A stretch of 64,000 nt of DNA from an uncultured Acidimicrobiales bacterium (GTDB lineage Bacteria > Actinomycetota > Acidimicrobiia > Acidimicrobiales > Bin134). This document shows positions 1-8,357 of this stretch, in pieces; position 1 is the stretch's first letter, and each line of letters begins with the position of its first letter. The position numbers and the translations under genes were made by a program. The stretch spans positions 434,001 through 498,000 of the forward strand of contig OX638344.1 in assembly GCA_951813555.1 (NCBI GenBank). Reading direction: 5' to 3'. The notes beneath the pieces were generated by a model. The model made no database searches and was not told the origin of the DNA. It was given only the letters and a program-made list of their open reading frames with translations.

Positions 1-377
1 CACACCGTGCCGAAGGCCCCCACCGAGGCGGCCGAGATGAACCAGCCGTTGTTGGTCACCGCGTCGACCAAGCCCACCGTGAGCGACGAAAGGGCCAGCC
101 CGGCTAAAGAGACCAGCCAGAAGGGGAGCACCTCGCGGCTCCACTGGCTGCGGCCGTAGCGGTCCCACACCCACGAGCGATTCAGGTGGTACACGGGGAC
201 GTTGGCGATCAAGAACGCCGCCAGATTGGAAACCAGCCCCGACCAGCCGAACAGGTCGTAGCACACTCTCAAGATGGTCTGGCCCAGCACGACACCCACC
301 GCGGATGTCCCGCTGTAGCGCAGCAGGCGGCGCCAGTTGTCGGTGACGTGAGCGCGGACCGAGACAATGAGCGACAT
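1..377 (-). CDS. GtrA-like membrane protein, C-terminus cut by window edge
   Basis: The 125 visible codons begin at an ATG and run off the left edge. The protein is hydrophobic, with about four predicted membrane segments near residues 20-40, 45-65, 82-104 and 109 onward. The segment NVPVYHLNRSWVWDR resembles the loop after the second helix in the GtrA/DPMS family (PF04138), small four-helix proteins linked to moving lipid-linked sugars across the membrane for cell-wall or polysaccharide glycosylation. No glycosyltransferase partner is visible on this side. It is divergent from the thioesterase gene, with about 95 bp between the start codons. The family call rests on this motif and the topology. 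Confidence 0.7.
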   Translation of the reverse strand, partial: MSLIVSVRAHVTDNWRRLLRYSGTSAVGVVLGQTILRVCYDLFGWSGLVSNLAAFLIANVPVYHLNRSWVWDRYGRSQWSREVLPFWLVSLAGLALSSLTVGLVDAVTNNGWFISAASVGAFGTV

Positions 378-472
378 GGGGAGACGTAATCGTACCTCAG
401 CGCGTGTTGGACTCGACTACCAGGATTACAGCCCTAAGGACTGCCTAGCTATGGCGGTAGGATCGGGCGGTT

Positions 473-1318
473 ATGCAGGCTCAGGTAGACGATCTGATCG
501 AGCTGTTGGATCTGGAGCCCATCGAGGAGGACATCTTTAGGGGGGTCAGCCCCCAAGAGGATCGCCAGCGGGTGTTCGGTGGTCAGGTGGCCGGCCAGGC
601 GCTAGTGGCCGCCACTCGCACAGTGGAAGACCGCTCGGTCCACAGCCTTCAGGCCTACTTCATCCGCCCCGGCGACGTGGCAGCGCCTTTGGTCTATCTG
701 GTGGAGCGGGTGCGCGACGGCCGCTCGTTCACCACGCGCCGGGTGACCGCCATCCAGCACGGCCAGCCCATCTTCGCCATGTCGGCCTCCTTCCATAAGC
801 AGGAAGAGGGGTTCGAGCACCAAACCGACCTTCCTGAGGGCATTCCCGATCCCGAAGAGCTGAAGCCCTATGTGTGGCCCGGTTTCCCGGTGGACGACCA
901 GGGCCGGATGATCCGTCCCATCGAGCTGCGCTATGTGACTGGCTCGCCCGCAGAGCGGGGCCAGAGCCGAGAGCCCCGATTGCAGGTGTGGCTGCGGGCC
1001 ACCGGCACGCTGCCCGCCAATCCGGTGCTGCACACCTGCATGTTCACCTACGCCAGCGACATGACGGTGCTGGACACCGCCACTCGGGCGCTGCCGGTTC
1101 GGGGCAACGAGATCGACATCCAGGCGGCCAGCCTGGACCACGCCATGTGGTTCCACCGCCCGCTGCGCATGGACGACTGGATCTTCTTGGACCAGGTGTC
1201 CAACTCGGCCTCCAACGCCCGGGGCCTGGCGTGGGGCACAGCGTGGAACCGCACCGGCGAGCTGGTGGCCTCGGTGGTGCAGGAGGGCTTGATCCGGCCG
1301 CTGCGCAAGCAGCCATGA
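473..1318 (+). CDS. tesB: Acyl-CoA thioesterase II (TesB-type)
   Basis: This 281-residue protein has the length and double-hotdog layout of TesB thioesterases, which hydrolyse acyl-CoA to free fatty acid and CoA in the cytoplasm. The first hotdog contains RVFGGQVAGQALVAA (about residues 33-47). The second contains SLDHAMWFHRP, whose Asp222 matches the TesB catalytic Asp, and VVQEGLIRP, whose Gln270 matches the catalytic Gln. The catalytic Thr/Ser position near SASNARG appears to be Asn244, a possible variation. The stop codon overlaps the ATG of the next gene (ATGA), so the two are probably translated together. Confidence 0.9.
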   Translation: MQAQVDDLIELLDLEPIEEDIFRGVSPQEDRQRVFGGQVAGQALVAATRTVEDRSVHSLQAYFIRPGDVAAPLVYLVERVRDGRSFTTRRVTAIQHGQPIFAMSASFHKQEEGFEHQTDLPEGIPDPEELKPYVWPGFPVDDQGRMIRPIELRYVTGSPAERGQSREPRLQVWLRATGTLPANPVLHTCMFTYASDMTVLDTATRALPVRGNEIDIQAASLDHAMWFHRPLRMDDWIFLDQVSNSASNARGLAWGTAWNRTGELVASVVQEGLIRPLRKQP

Positions 1319-2637
1319 GCATTGCGAGGCGGGCGGTGGCGGTGTTGGCCGCGGTCTGTCTATTGGCTAGCGCCTGCGGGGGCAAAGACGACGACGGTAG
1401 CCGGCGCGATGTAGGGGCGCCCACCAGCACGGGAACGGCGGCTGCGGCGACCCCACAGCACCCCGCCGCCGAGCCCGCTGCGGAAGAGCCAGCCGTCGCC
1501 GCGCCTGAGCCCACCGAGGCTCCCGCACCAGATGAGAGCAGCCAACCCGCACCCGCTGTCGTGCCGCCTGAGCCGACGCTGGTGCTGACTCCGGTGGTGT
1601 TGCTGCCCGACCCCATGGCGCTGGTGGCCCGACCGGGTACTGGCAACGGCACCGGAGACCTGTACGTGGCCACCCGAGACGGGCGGGTTTGGCTGTTGGG
1701 TGCCGACGGCGACGAGCCACCCGAGGTGGTGCTGGACATCAGCGACTTGACCAATACCGACTGCGAGGAGGGGCTGCTGGGCATCGCCTTTGACCTCGAC
1801 GGGTCGGACCTCTACGTCCACTACACCGATCTACGGGGCAACAACCAGATTGTGGAGTACCCCATGAGTGGACACCGCGTGCAGGGCGACCAAGGCCGGA
1901 CGGTGCTGAGCGTGGAGCAGCCGGCCTGCAATCACAACGGCGGCCATATCGCCTTCGGCCCCGACGGCAACCTATGGATCGGCTTGGGCGATGGTGGCGG
2001 GGCCAACGACATGTTCAACCATGGCCAGAATCTGGATTCCCTGCTGGCCACCATGGTTCGCATCGATCCCCAGGCCAACGGCGGGGCCAACTACGGCATC
2101 CCCGCCGACAATCCGTTTGTCAACGGCGGAGCCCGACCTGAGATCTGGGCCTACGGGGCCCGCAACCCGTGGCGGTTTTCCTTCGACCGGGCCACCGGCG
2201 ACCTGTGGATCGCCGATGTGGGACAAAACGATTGGGAGGAGATCCACGTTCTGCGGGCTGCCGACGGCTGGGATCCGGGCGCCAACCTGGGCTGGCCGCT
2301 ATATGAGGGCAACGAGCAGTTCTCCGGTTCTGCTGCTCCCGACGATCTGTTGTTCCCCGTCCACGTGTACGACCACGACCTGGGCTGCTCGGTGACCGGT
2401 GGCCATGTGTACCGGGGCTCGGCCATTTCCCACTTGGCGGGCGCTTACGTGTTCGGCGACTACTGCACCGGTCGCTTGTGGGCGCTGACCATCGATGACC
2501 AGGGAGCGGACACCCGGGTGGAGCTTGGCCTGTCAGTCCCCCAGTTCACGCTGGTGTCGTTCGGAGAAGACGCCGCTGGCGAAATCTACGTGCTGAGCTT
2601 CGACGACACGGTGTACCGCCTGGAGCTTGCCTCCTAG
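1315..2637 (+). CDS. PQQ-dependent sugar dehydrogenase-like lipoprotein (GSDH/HHIP family)
   Basis: The start is the ATG overlapping the tesB stop; upstream extension in this frame only reads through tesB. The 440-residue product begins with a lipoprotein signal whose lipobox LASAC is near residue 20. A Pro/Ala/Glu-rich linker to about residue 85 follows. The rest is a six-bladed propeller of the glucose/sorbosone dehydrogenase family (PF07995), with EEGLLGIAFD, HNGGHIAFGPDGNLWIGLGD and AYGARNPWRFSFD. Family members oxidise sugars outside the membrane using PQQ, but many are uncharacterised and the substrate cannot be told here. No PQQ biosynthesis genes are in the window. Confidence 0.8.
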   Translation: MSIARRAVAVLAAVCLLASACGGKDDDGSRRDVGAPTSTGTAAAATPQHPAAEPAAEEPAVAAPEPTEAPAPDESSQPAPAVVPPEPTLVLTPVVLLPDPMALVARPGTGNGTGDLYVATRDGRVWLLGADGDEPPEVVLDISDLTNTDCEEGLLGIAFDLDGSDLYVHYTDLRGNNQIVEYPMSGHRVQGDQGRTVLSVEQPACNHNGGHIAFGPDGNLWIGLGDGGGANDMFNHGQNLDSLLATMVRIDPQANGGANYGIPADNPFVNGGARPEIWAYGARNPWRFSFDRATGDLWIADVGQNDWEEIHVLRAADGWDPGANLGWPLYEGNEQFSGSAAPDDLLFPVHVYDHDLGCSVTGGHVYRGSAISHLAGAYVFGDYCTGRLWALTIDDQGADTRVELGLSVPQFTLVSFGEDAAGEIYVLSFDDTVYRLELAS

Positions 2638-2640
2638 GCG

Positions 2641-3570
2641 CTAGCCGGATTCGTACCAGCCGGAGGCGATGAAGATGTCGTCTCGCTTCAAGATCCAGGT
2701 GTGCTTGGTCTCCTGGTTGCCGCTTTGGGGATTGAGGTAGGTGTAATCCACCCACTTGCCCGTCTCGGTGGCGGTAACCATTTCATCGGCGGCCGCCCGG
2801 CCCTCCGGGGTGGCACCGAGAATCTCGAGAAGGGTCATACCCACGTTCTCCGGAACCGTGGGATGGGCCAGCACCACGCCGTCGAGATCGACGACAAACC
2901 CGTACCATTGGCCGTCCACACTGGGGGGATCGGTGCTGTTTGGGGAATTCAAATGGTCGATCAGGGCATCGCGCCCATTGCTCTCATAGAACCACACCGC
3001 GTCTTCGACAAATGTCCGGGTGTACGAGCCGGGCTCGGCTTTGGTGGGCCGAGGTATGGGATAGGAGTCTTCGTACCAGCCTGAGCCGAATACCAAATCG
3101 CCTCGCCGCATGGCCCATGTGTGCTTGGTGCCGCCGGTGTCGGTTTGGGGGTTGTAGAACACATAGTCCACCCAGTGGCCCGACTCGGGCGAAGCCTTCA
3201 GCAGCGAACCATAGGCGTGGCCGGTGATGTCCACCCGCTCACTCGAGTTGGTGCCAACCCGAGAGGGAATGGTGGCGTGGGCCGCAAGAATGCCCGTGTC
3301 GGCATCCATGATGAACAGGTACCACTGGTCGTCCGAGCCGGCCTCGTTGTTGTAGTAGTCGATGGTGGCTTGCCGGCCGGTCTCGTCGTACCGGTCCAAG
3401 GCCTGCTGAACGTACCACTTGGTGTATGCGTCCCGCTCGGTTTTGGGGGGCGGCCCAGCCCCGCCATCATCATTGCCGCACGCCGCGGCCATTAGGCCGA
3501 AGACCAGCAATAACGCCACCGCAGCTATGACTGTCCGGAGCCAGCGGCTAGCCATTTGATGTGTCATCAT
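2641..3570 (-). CDS. Lipoprotein with two tandem Cache-type sensor domains
   Basis: The ORF opens at an ATG at 3576, but AGGAAG sits six bases before the second ATG at 3570, so that start is preferred. A signal peptide ends in lipobox MAAAC. Two similar halves follow. Each starts with a helical stretch (RYDETGRQATIDYYN, SNGRDALIDHLN), then QWYLFIMDADTGILAAH or QWYGFVVDLDGVVLAH, and ends in KHTWAMRRGDLVFGSGWYE or KHTWILKRDDIFIASGWYE. This matches single Cache domains of chemoreceptors and sensor kinases. No transmembrane output domain is present, so it is probably a surface binding protein. It is divergent from the ThDP enzyme with almost no gap. Confidence 0.75.
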   Translation of the reverse strand: MMTHQMASRWLRTVIAAVALLLVFGLMAAACGNDDGGAGPPPKTERDAYTKWYVQQALDRYDETGRQATIDYYNNEAGSDDQWYLFIMDADTGILAAHATIPSRVGTNSSERVDITGHAYGSLLKASPESGHWVDYVFYNPQTDTGGTKHTWAMRRGDLVFGSGWYEDSYPIPRPTKAEPGSYTRTFVEDAVWFYESNGRDALIDHLNSPNSTDPPSVDGQWYGFVVDLDGVVLAHPTVPENVGMTLLEILGATPEGRAAADEMVTATETGKWVDYTYLNPQSGNQETKHTWILKRDDIFIASGWYESG

Positions 3571-3582
3571 TTTCATCTTCCT

Positions 3583-5268
3583 ATGAGAATGAGCGGGGGC
3601 GAGGCCTTAGTCAAATCGCTGGTGGGCGAGGGCGTCGAGGTCGTTTTCGGCATCCCCGGCATCCAGATGTACGGAATCGTCGCCGCGCTGCGAGACGAGC
3701 CCGGCATTCAGATGGTCACCACCCGCCACGAGCAGGCCTGCACCTACATGGCCTACGGATACGCCCGGGCGTCGGGCAAGCCCGGAGTGGCCCTGGTGGT
3801 TCCCGGTGTGGGCATCTACAACGCGGCGGCGGGATTGGCCACCGCCTATGCCCGCTCGTGCCCAGTACTTCTGATTGCCGGACAAATACCCCGAGGTCAG
3901 ATAGGCAAGAACCTCGGTGCCGTCCACGAGATCGAAGACCAGATCGAAATCGTGAGGCCCATTACCAAATGGCGCCAGGAAGCCCTAGCGCCGAAAGCGA
4001 TACCGGGGGCTATATCCGAGGCATTCCGGCAAATGCGAACTGGTCGCCCCCGCCCGGTTTACCTCGAAGTCCCCCCCGATGCCGGGGTAGAACGAGATGA
4101 AGTCGAATTGAGGGACCCCGCCCCAATCTCACGAATCATGCCTAGCTCAGAGCAGCTGGAAAAGGCGGCCTCCGCCATAGCGCAATCCAGTCTTCCTCTG
4201 ATTGTTGCCGGGGGCGGCGTGGCGCTGTCCTCCGCCGAGCAAGCACTCCTGGAGTTGGTCGAAGCCTCAAACATCCCGGTGATCACATCGGGGGGCGGCA
4301 AGGGGGCCATCCCCGACAGGCATCCGCTGTGCTACGGCTCATGCGTCAGCCCCGGCGGTGAGCGCCACGAGATGAATCAGCTGCTCGACGTGATGAAGTC
4401 CGCCGATGTCGTCATCGGCATAGGAACCCGCTTTTCTCTGGGCAATCCTGCCGGGGAATCGTCCACCCTGGTGAACATCAACATCGACGACTTCGACCTC
4501 ACCAGGATTCAAGCCAACACCATTCCCCTGCATGGCGACGCCACGGCGACCATCAACGCCCTCTTGCCGCTTCTGATTGATGCCGGGTGCCGGGATCGTT
4601 CGTCTCCTGCTGAAGCGGTGGCCGCGGCCCGCCGTTTGATTTCCTACTACGACATCAGAGACAAAGAACCGCAGTACCCCATCTTGGAAGCGGTGCAAAG
4701 GGGCACCCCCGATGACGCATACACCGTGTGGGATGTCACCCAATTCGGCTTCTACTCTCGCACCCACTGGCAAGCGAACCACCCGAACACCTATATCGAC
4801 TCCGGGTATTCGTTCAACCTGGGCTACGCCTTCCCGACCGCGCTGGGGGCGAAGTTGGCCAAACCGGATCGTCCGGTGGTGTGCGTCACCGGGGACGGCA
4901 GCTTCATGTTCAACTCTTCTGAGTTGTCAACCGCGCTCAAGTACGGAATCAACGTCACCACCATCATCTTCAGAGATGACGCCTACGGCAATGTTGCCCG
5001 CGACCTCGACGATTTCTTTGCCGGCACGTACGAAACCGACCTGGCCAACCCAGATTTCGTGAAGTTCGCCGAGTCGTTCGGCGCCATCGGCATGAGAGCC
5101 GACGACCCCATGGATCTCGAAACATTGATCCCGACCGCATTGGAGCAGCAAGCACCCGTGGTCATCGATGTCCCCATTGGCCACATTCCCCTGACTCGGC
5201 CAAAGCAGATCGAACATGTACCCAAACTTCTGTGGACCCATCCCCAGGAGGGGCTCATTTCTCCTTGA
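3583..5268 (+). CDS. Thiamine diphosphate-dependent enzyme, acetolactate synthase-like
   Basis: This 561-residue protein has the three-domain layout of the ThDP decarboxylase family. The N-terminal Pyr domain has VFGIPGIQMYG and the cofactor-activating Glu50 in TTRHEQACTYMAYGYAR. A central Rossmann-like domain follows, then a PP domain whose ThDP/metal motif starts at GDGSFMFN near residue 437. It resembles IlvB, sulfoacetaldehyde acetyltransferase and related enzymes, but there is no IlvN regulatory subunit beside it, so branched-chain amino acid synthesis is not implied. The substrate is unknown. The start could also be the ATG at 3589. It is divergent from the Cache lipoprotein and convergent with nuoN. 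Confidence 0.75.
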   Translation: MRMSGGEALVKSLVGEGVEVVFGIPGIQMYGIVAALRDEPGIQMVTTRHEQACTYMAYGYARASGKPGVALVVPGVGIYNAAAGLATAYARSCPVLLIAGQIPRGQIGKNLGAVHEIEDQIEIVRPITKWRQEALAPKAIPGAISEAFRQMRTGRPRPVYLEVPPDAGVERDEVELRDPAPISRIMPSSEQLEKAASAIAQSSLPLIVAGGGVALSSAEQALLELVEASNIPVITSGGGKGAIPDRHPLCYGSCVSPGGERHEMNQLLDVMKSADVVIGIGTRFSLGNPAGESSTLVNINIDDFDLTRIQANTIPLHGDATATINALLPLLIDAGCRDRSSPAEAVAAARRLISYYDIRDKEPQYPILEAVQRGTPDDAYTVWDVTQFGFYSRTHWQANHPNTYIDSGYSFNLGYAFPTALGAKLAKPDRPVVCVTGDGSFMFNSSELSTALKYGINVTTIIFRDDAYGNVARDLDDFFAGTYETDLANPDFVKFAESFGAIGMRADDPMDLETLIPTALEQQAPVVIDVPIGHIPLTRPKQIEHVPKLLWTHPQEGLISP

Positions 5269-6768
5269 TTAGTGGGCCCTGAGCCTGAGGTTGAGCCAGG
5301 CGTCGTCGGCCAGGTTGAGGAGGGGTTCGGGGTAGATGCCAAAGGCCAGGGTGAACAGCACCACGATGGTGATGGCCACCGCAGGGCCACGGGGGATGGA
5401 GAGGCTGGTGGCGTCGGGATCGGGGGCATCCAGGAACATGGCCACCACAATCCGCAGGTACAGGAAGGCCGCTACCACTGCGGCCAACATGGCGATGACC
5501 GCCAGCCAGAAGGAGCGGGCGTCTACCGCAGCGGTGATCACCTCGAACTTGGCCCAGAATCCGGCGGTGAACGGAATGCCGGCCTGCGATAACAACGGCA
5601 CGGTGAAGCCCGCGGCCAGCAGCGGGCGGCGGGAGGCCAGGCCCCGGAGGTTATCGAGGGCAGTGCCCTCGTCACCCGGTCCGCTTACCACGGTGACCAC
5701 CGCGAAGCTGCCGATGGCCATGGCGGCGTAGGCGGCCAAATAGAACAGCACGCTGGCCACGCCGTCGTGGGTGGCGGCCTGTACGCCGACGAGGATGAAC
5801 CCCGCGTGGCTAATCGAGGAGTAGGCCAGGATGCGCTTGACGTCGGTTTGGACGATGGCCATCAGCGACCCCACCGCCAGGCTGGCGACGGCCAAGCCGA
5901 AAATGACCGGTTGCCAGTCGTCGGCCACTCCCCCGAACCCGGCAAAGAACACCCGAAGCAGAGCGGCGAACCCCGCGGCCTTCACCCCGGCGGCCATGTA
6001 CGACACCACCGGCGAGGGCGCCCCCTGGTACACGTCGGGGGTCCAGGCGTGGAACGGCACGGCGGCCACCTTGAAGCCGAATCCCACCAGCAGCATGGCC
6101 ATCCCGGCCAGGAGCAAGCCGTTGTCGCTCAGGTCGTTGGTTCTCAATGCACCTTCGATGCCGATCAGGTTGAGCGATCCGGTGGCCCCATACACCAGGG
6201 CGATGCCGTAGAGCAGGAAGGCCGAAGCAAACGCCCCGAGCACGAAGTACTTGATGCCCGCCTCTTGCGACTCGGCTCGGCGCAGGTGCATGGCCACCAG
6301 CACGTACACCGCCAGCGACAGGATCTCCAGGCCCAAGAACAGCACGATGAGGTTGTTGGCCGACGCCATGGTGATGCCGCCGGTGGCCGACAGCATCAAC
6401 AGCACGTAAAAGGCCGGACCGTCGAGGCTCTCCCGGTGCAAGAACCCGTCGGCCACCAGTGCGGTCAGCACCACGGTGCAGGCCAGCAGCACGATGATGA
6501 ACACCGAGAACCCGTCCACCCCGATGGAACCGGCAACCACCGAATGGGGGCCCTCCTGCCAGGCCCGGATCCACACCGGAATGGCGGTGGCCAGCACGGC
6601 TAGGCCGGCGGCCACTGTCCAGGCCGCCGGGAACCACCTCGGCAGCCATCGACCGGCCACCGACACGATGGTCAAAAGCACCACCGCGGCCCCCGCCATC
6701 ACCACATGGGGGATAAGCGGCAGCCACTGGATGTGAGGGATGTACACCTGGGCGAAGATCGAGAGCAT
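5269..6768 (-). CDS. nuoN: NADH-quinone oxidoreductase subunit N
   Basis: NuoN is one of three antiporter-like membrane subunits of complex I. The 499-residue protein has about 14 membrane helices and typical segments such as KYFVLGAFASAFLLYGIALV and VKRILAYSSISHAGFILVGV, which carry the conserved Lys residues of the half-channels. Its ATG overlaps the nuoM stop (ATGA), showing translational coupling. It is the last gene of the complex I run, and its stop lies next to that of the convergent ThDP enzyme without a clear terminator. Confidence 0.95.
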   Translation of the reverse strand: MLSIFAQVYIPHIQWLPLIPHVVMAGAAVVLLTIVSVAGRWLPRWFPAAWTVAAGLAVLATAIPVWIRAWQEGPHSVVAGSIGVDGFSVFIIVLLACTVVLTALVADGFLHRESLDGPAFYVLLMLSATGGITMASANNLIVLFLGLEILSLAVYVLVAMHLRRAESQEAGIKYFVLGAFASAFLLYGIALVYGATGSLNLIGIEGALRTNDLSDNGLLLAGMAMLLVGFGFKVAAVPFHAWTPDVYQGAPSPVVSYMAAGVKAAGFAALLRVFFAGFGGVADDWQPVIFGLAVASLAVGSLMAIVQTDVKRILAYSSISHAGFILVGVQAATHDGVASVLFYLAAYAAMAIGSFAVVTVVSGPGDEGTALDNLRGLASRRPLLAAGFTVPLLSQAGIPFTAGFWAKFEVITAAVDARSFWLAVIAMLAAVVAAFLYLRIVVAMFLDAPDPDATSLSIPRGPAVAITIVVLFTLAFGIYPEPLLNLADDAWLNLRLRAH

Positions 6769-8357
6769 CAGTGGCCCTCCCCCTCGTCGCCGTAGTCATC
6801 GGTGAGGGTGCGGAGCTCTTCGAAGCTGCCTTCAGGGCGATTGTCCACGGTGGGCGACTCGAAGCCCTCGACTTCTTCCATGTGCTCGATCAAAGCGTTT
6901 ACCGCGGGCTCCATACGCTCGATCACCGGCTTGGGGTACACCCCTAAGAACACGATGAGCCCCACCAGCGGCACCATCACCAGCTTTTCTTGCCAGTTGA
7001 GATCGGGCATCGACCGGTTGGCGTCGTCGGGGGTACCGTGGAACACCCGCTGATAGGCCCACAAGAGGTAGAGCGCAGCCAGGATGACCCCGGCGGCGGC
7101 CACCACCGCCCACCAGCGGTGGGCCACGAACGCCCCGGCCAGGATCAAGAACTCACCCACAAAGCCGTTGAGGCCCGGGAGACCCACCGACGACAGCATC
7201 ACCACGGTGAACACCGCGGCCAGCACCGGGGCGGCCTTTTGAAGCCCGATCATCTCGGAGATCTGGCGAGTGTGCCGGCGCTCATAGATGAACCCCACCA
7301 GTAAGAACAGCGCCCCGGTGGACAGTCCGTGGTTCACCATCTGGAGCAACCCGCCCTCGATGCCCTCGGTGTTGATGGAGAAGATGCCCAGCACGATGAA
7401 GCCCAGGTGGGCCACCGAGGAATAGGCCACCAGGCGTTTCAGGTCGCGCTGCATGGTGGCCACCACCGCGCCGTACAAAATGCCGATCACCCCCAGGGTG
7501 AACAGCAGCGGGGCGAAGTAGCGGGACGCCTCGGGGAACAGATAGAGGCCGAAGCGAACCAGCCCGTAGGTGCCCAGCTTGAGCATGACCCCGGCCAGGA
7601 TCACCGATCCAGCGGTGGGGGCCTCGGTGTGGGCGTCGGGCAGCCAGGTATGCACCGGGAAGATGGGCACCTTCACCGCGAAGGCCAGGGCGAACGACAG
7701 AAAGATCCAGCGGGCGGTGATGGTGGGCAGCTCGCCCGCACTGTTGGCCAACTCGATGAGGTTGAAGGTGATCTCGCCGGTATCGCTGTAGTCCTTGGCC
7801 AATAGCGCCAGGGTCAGCATCCCCACCAGCATGAGGGCCGAACCCAGCATGGTGAACAGGAAGAACTTGGTGGCCGCGTACTTGCGGTTCTCGTGGCCCC
7901 ACGAGCCGATGAGGAAGTACATGGGGATCAGCACGACCTCGAAGAACAAGAAGAACAGCACCAGATCGAGCGATAGGAACACCCCTAAGCAGCCGGTTTC
8001 CAGCACCAGCAGCCAGATGTAATAGGCCTTGGCATCATGCGGAGGGTCGCAGGCCACGATGGCCAAGGGGAACAGCACCCCGGTGAGAACCACCAAGAAC
8101 AGCGAGATGCCATCCACCCCGACGTGCCAGGAGATGCCCGCCGAGCCGATCCACTCGGTGAGCTGGGTGAACTGGAAATCGCCGTCGTTCTTGTCGAAGG
8201 CGGCCATGAGCCACAGAGTGAGCGCCCCGGTGGCCGCCGAGGTGGCCACCGCCACCGGCTTGAGGACCATCGAGCGGGAGGGGGCGATCAGCGCGATGGC
8301 CGCCGCGCCCACCAGGGGCAAGAAGATGATGACCGGCAATACGGTGGATCCGCCCAT
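6768..8357 (-). CDS. nuoM: NADH-quinone oxidoreductase subunit M
   Basis: This antiporter-like proton-pumping subunit has about 529 residues. The start is the ATG at 8357 (MGGSTVLPVIIFLPLVGA), which overlaps the nuoL stop as ATGA; an alternative in-frame start at 8384 would lie inside nuoL. Recognisable segments are FLFFEVVLIPMYFLIGSWG with the conserved helix-5 Glu, HTWLPDAHTEAPTAGSVILA, and RDLKRLVAYSSVAHLGFIVL. The C-terminal tail after the last helix is acidic (about residues 480-529). Confidence 0.95.
   Translation of the reverse strand: MGGSTVLPVIIFLPLVGAAAIALIAPSRSMVLKPVAVATSAATGALTLWLMAAFDKNDGDFQFTQLTEWIGSAGISWHVGVDGISLFLVVLTGVLFPLAIVACDPPHDAKAYYIWLLVLETGCLGVFLSLDLVLFFLFFEVVLIPMYFLIGSWGHENRKYAATKFFLFTMLGSALMLVGMLTLALLAKDYSDTGEITFNLIELANSAGELPTITARWIFLSFALAFAVKVPIFPVHTWLPDAHTEAPTAGSVILAGVMLKLGTYGLVRFGLYLFPEASRYFAPLLFTLGVIGILYGAVVATMQRDLKRLVAYSSVAHLGFIVLGIFSINTEGIEGGLLQMVNHGLSTGALFLLVGFIYERRHTRQISEMIGLQKAAPVLAAVFTVVMLSSVGLPGLNGFVGEFLILAGAFVAHRWWAVVAAAGVILAALYLLWAYQRVFHGTPDDANRSMPDLNWQEKLVMVPLVGLIVFLGVYPKPVIERMEPAVNALIEHMEEVEGFESPTVDNRPEGSFEELRTLTDDYGDEGEGH

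Noticed and set aside
874..1314. Long 5' extension of the sugar-dehydrogenase-like ORF
   Set aside because: It lies inside tesB in another frame; the signal peptide begins at 1315 with an ATGA overlap.
5767..6603. 278-codon plus-strand ORF opposite nuoN
   Set aside because: Antisense of a conserved gene in high-GC DNA, with low-complexity product and no start signal.
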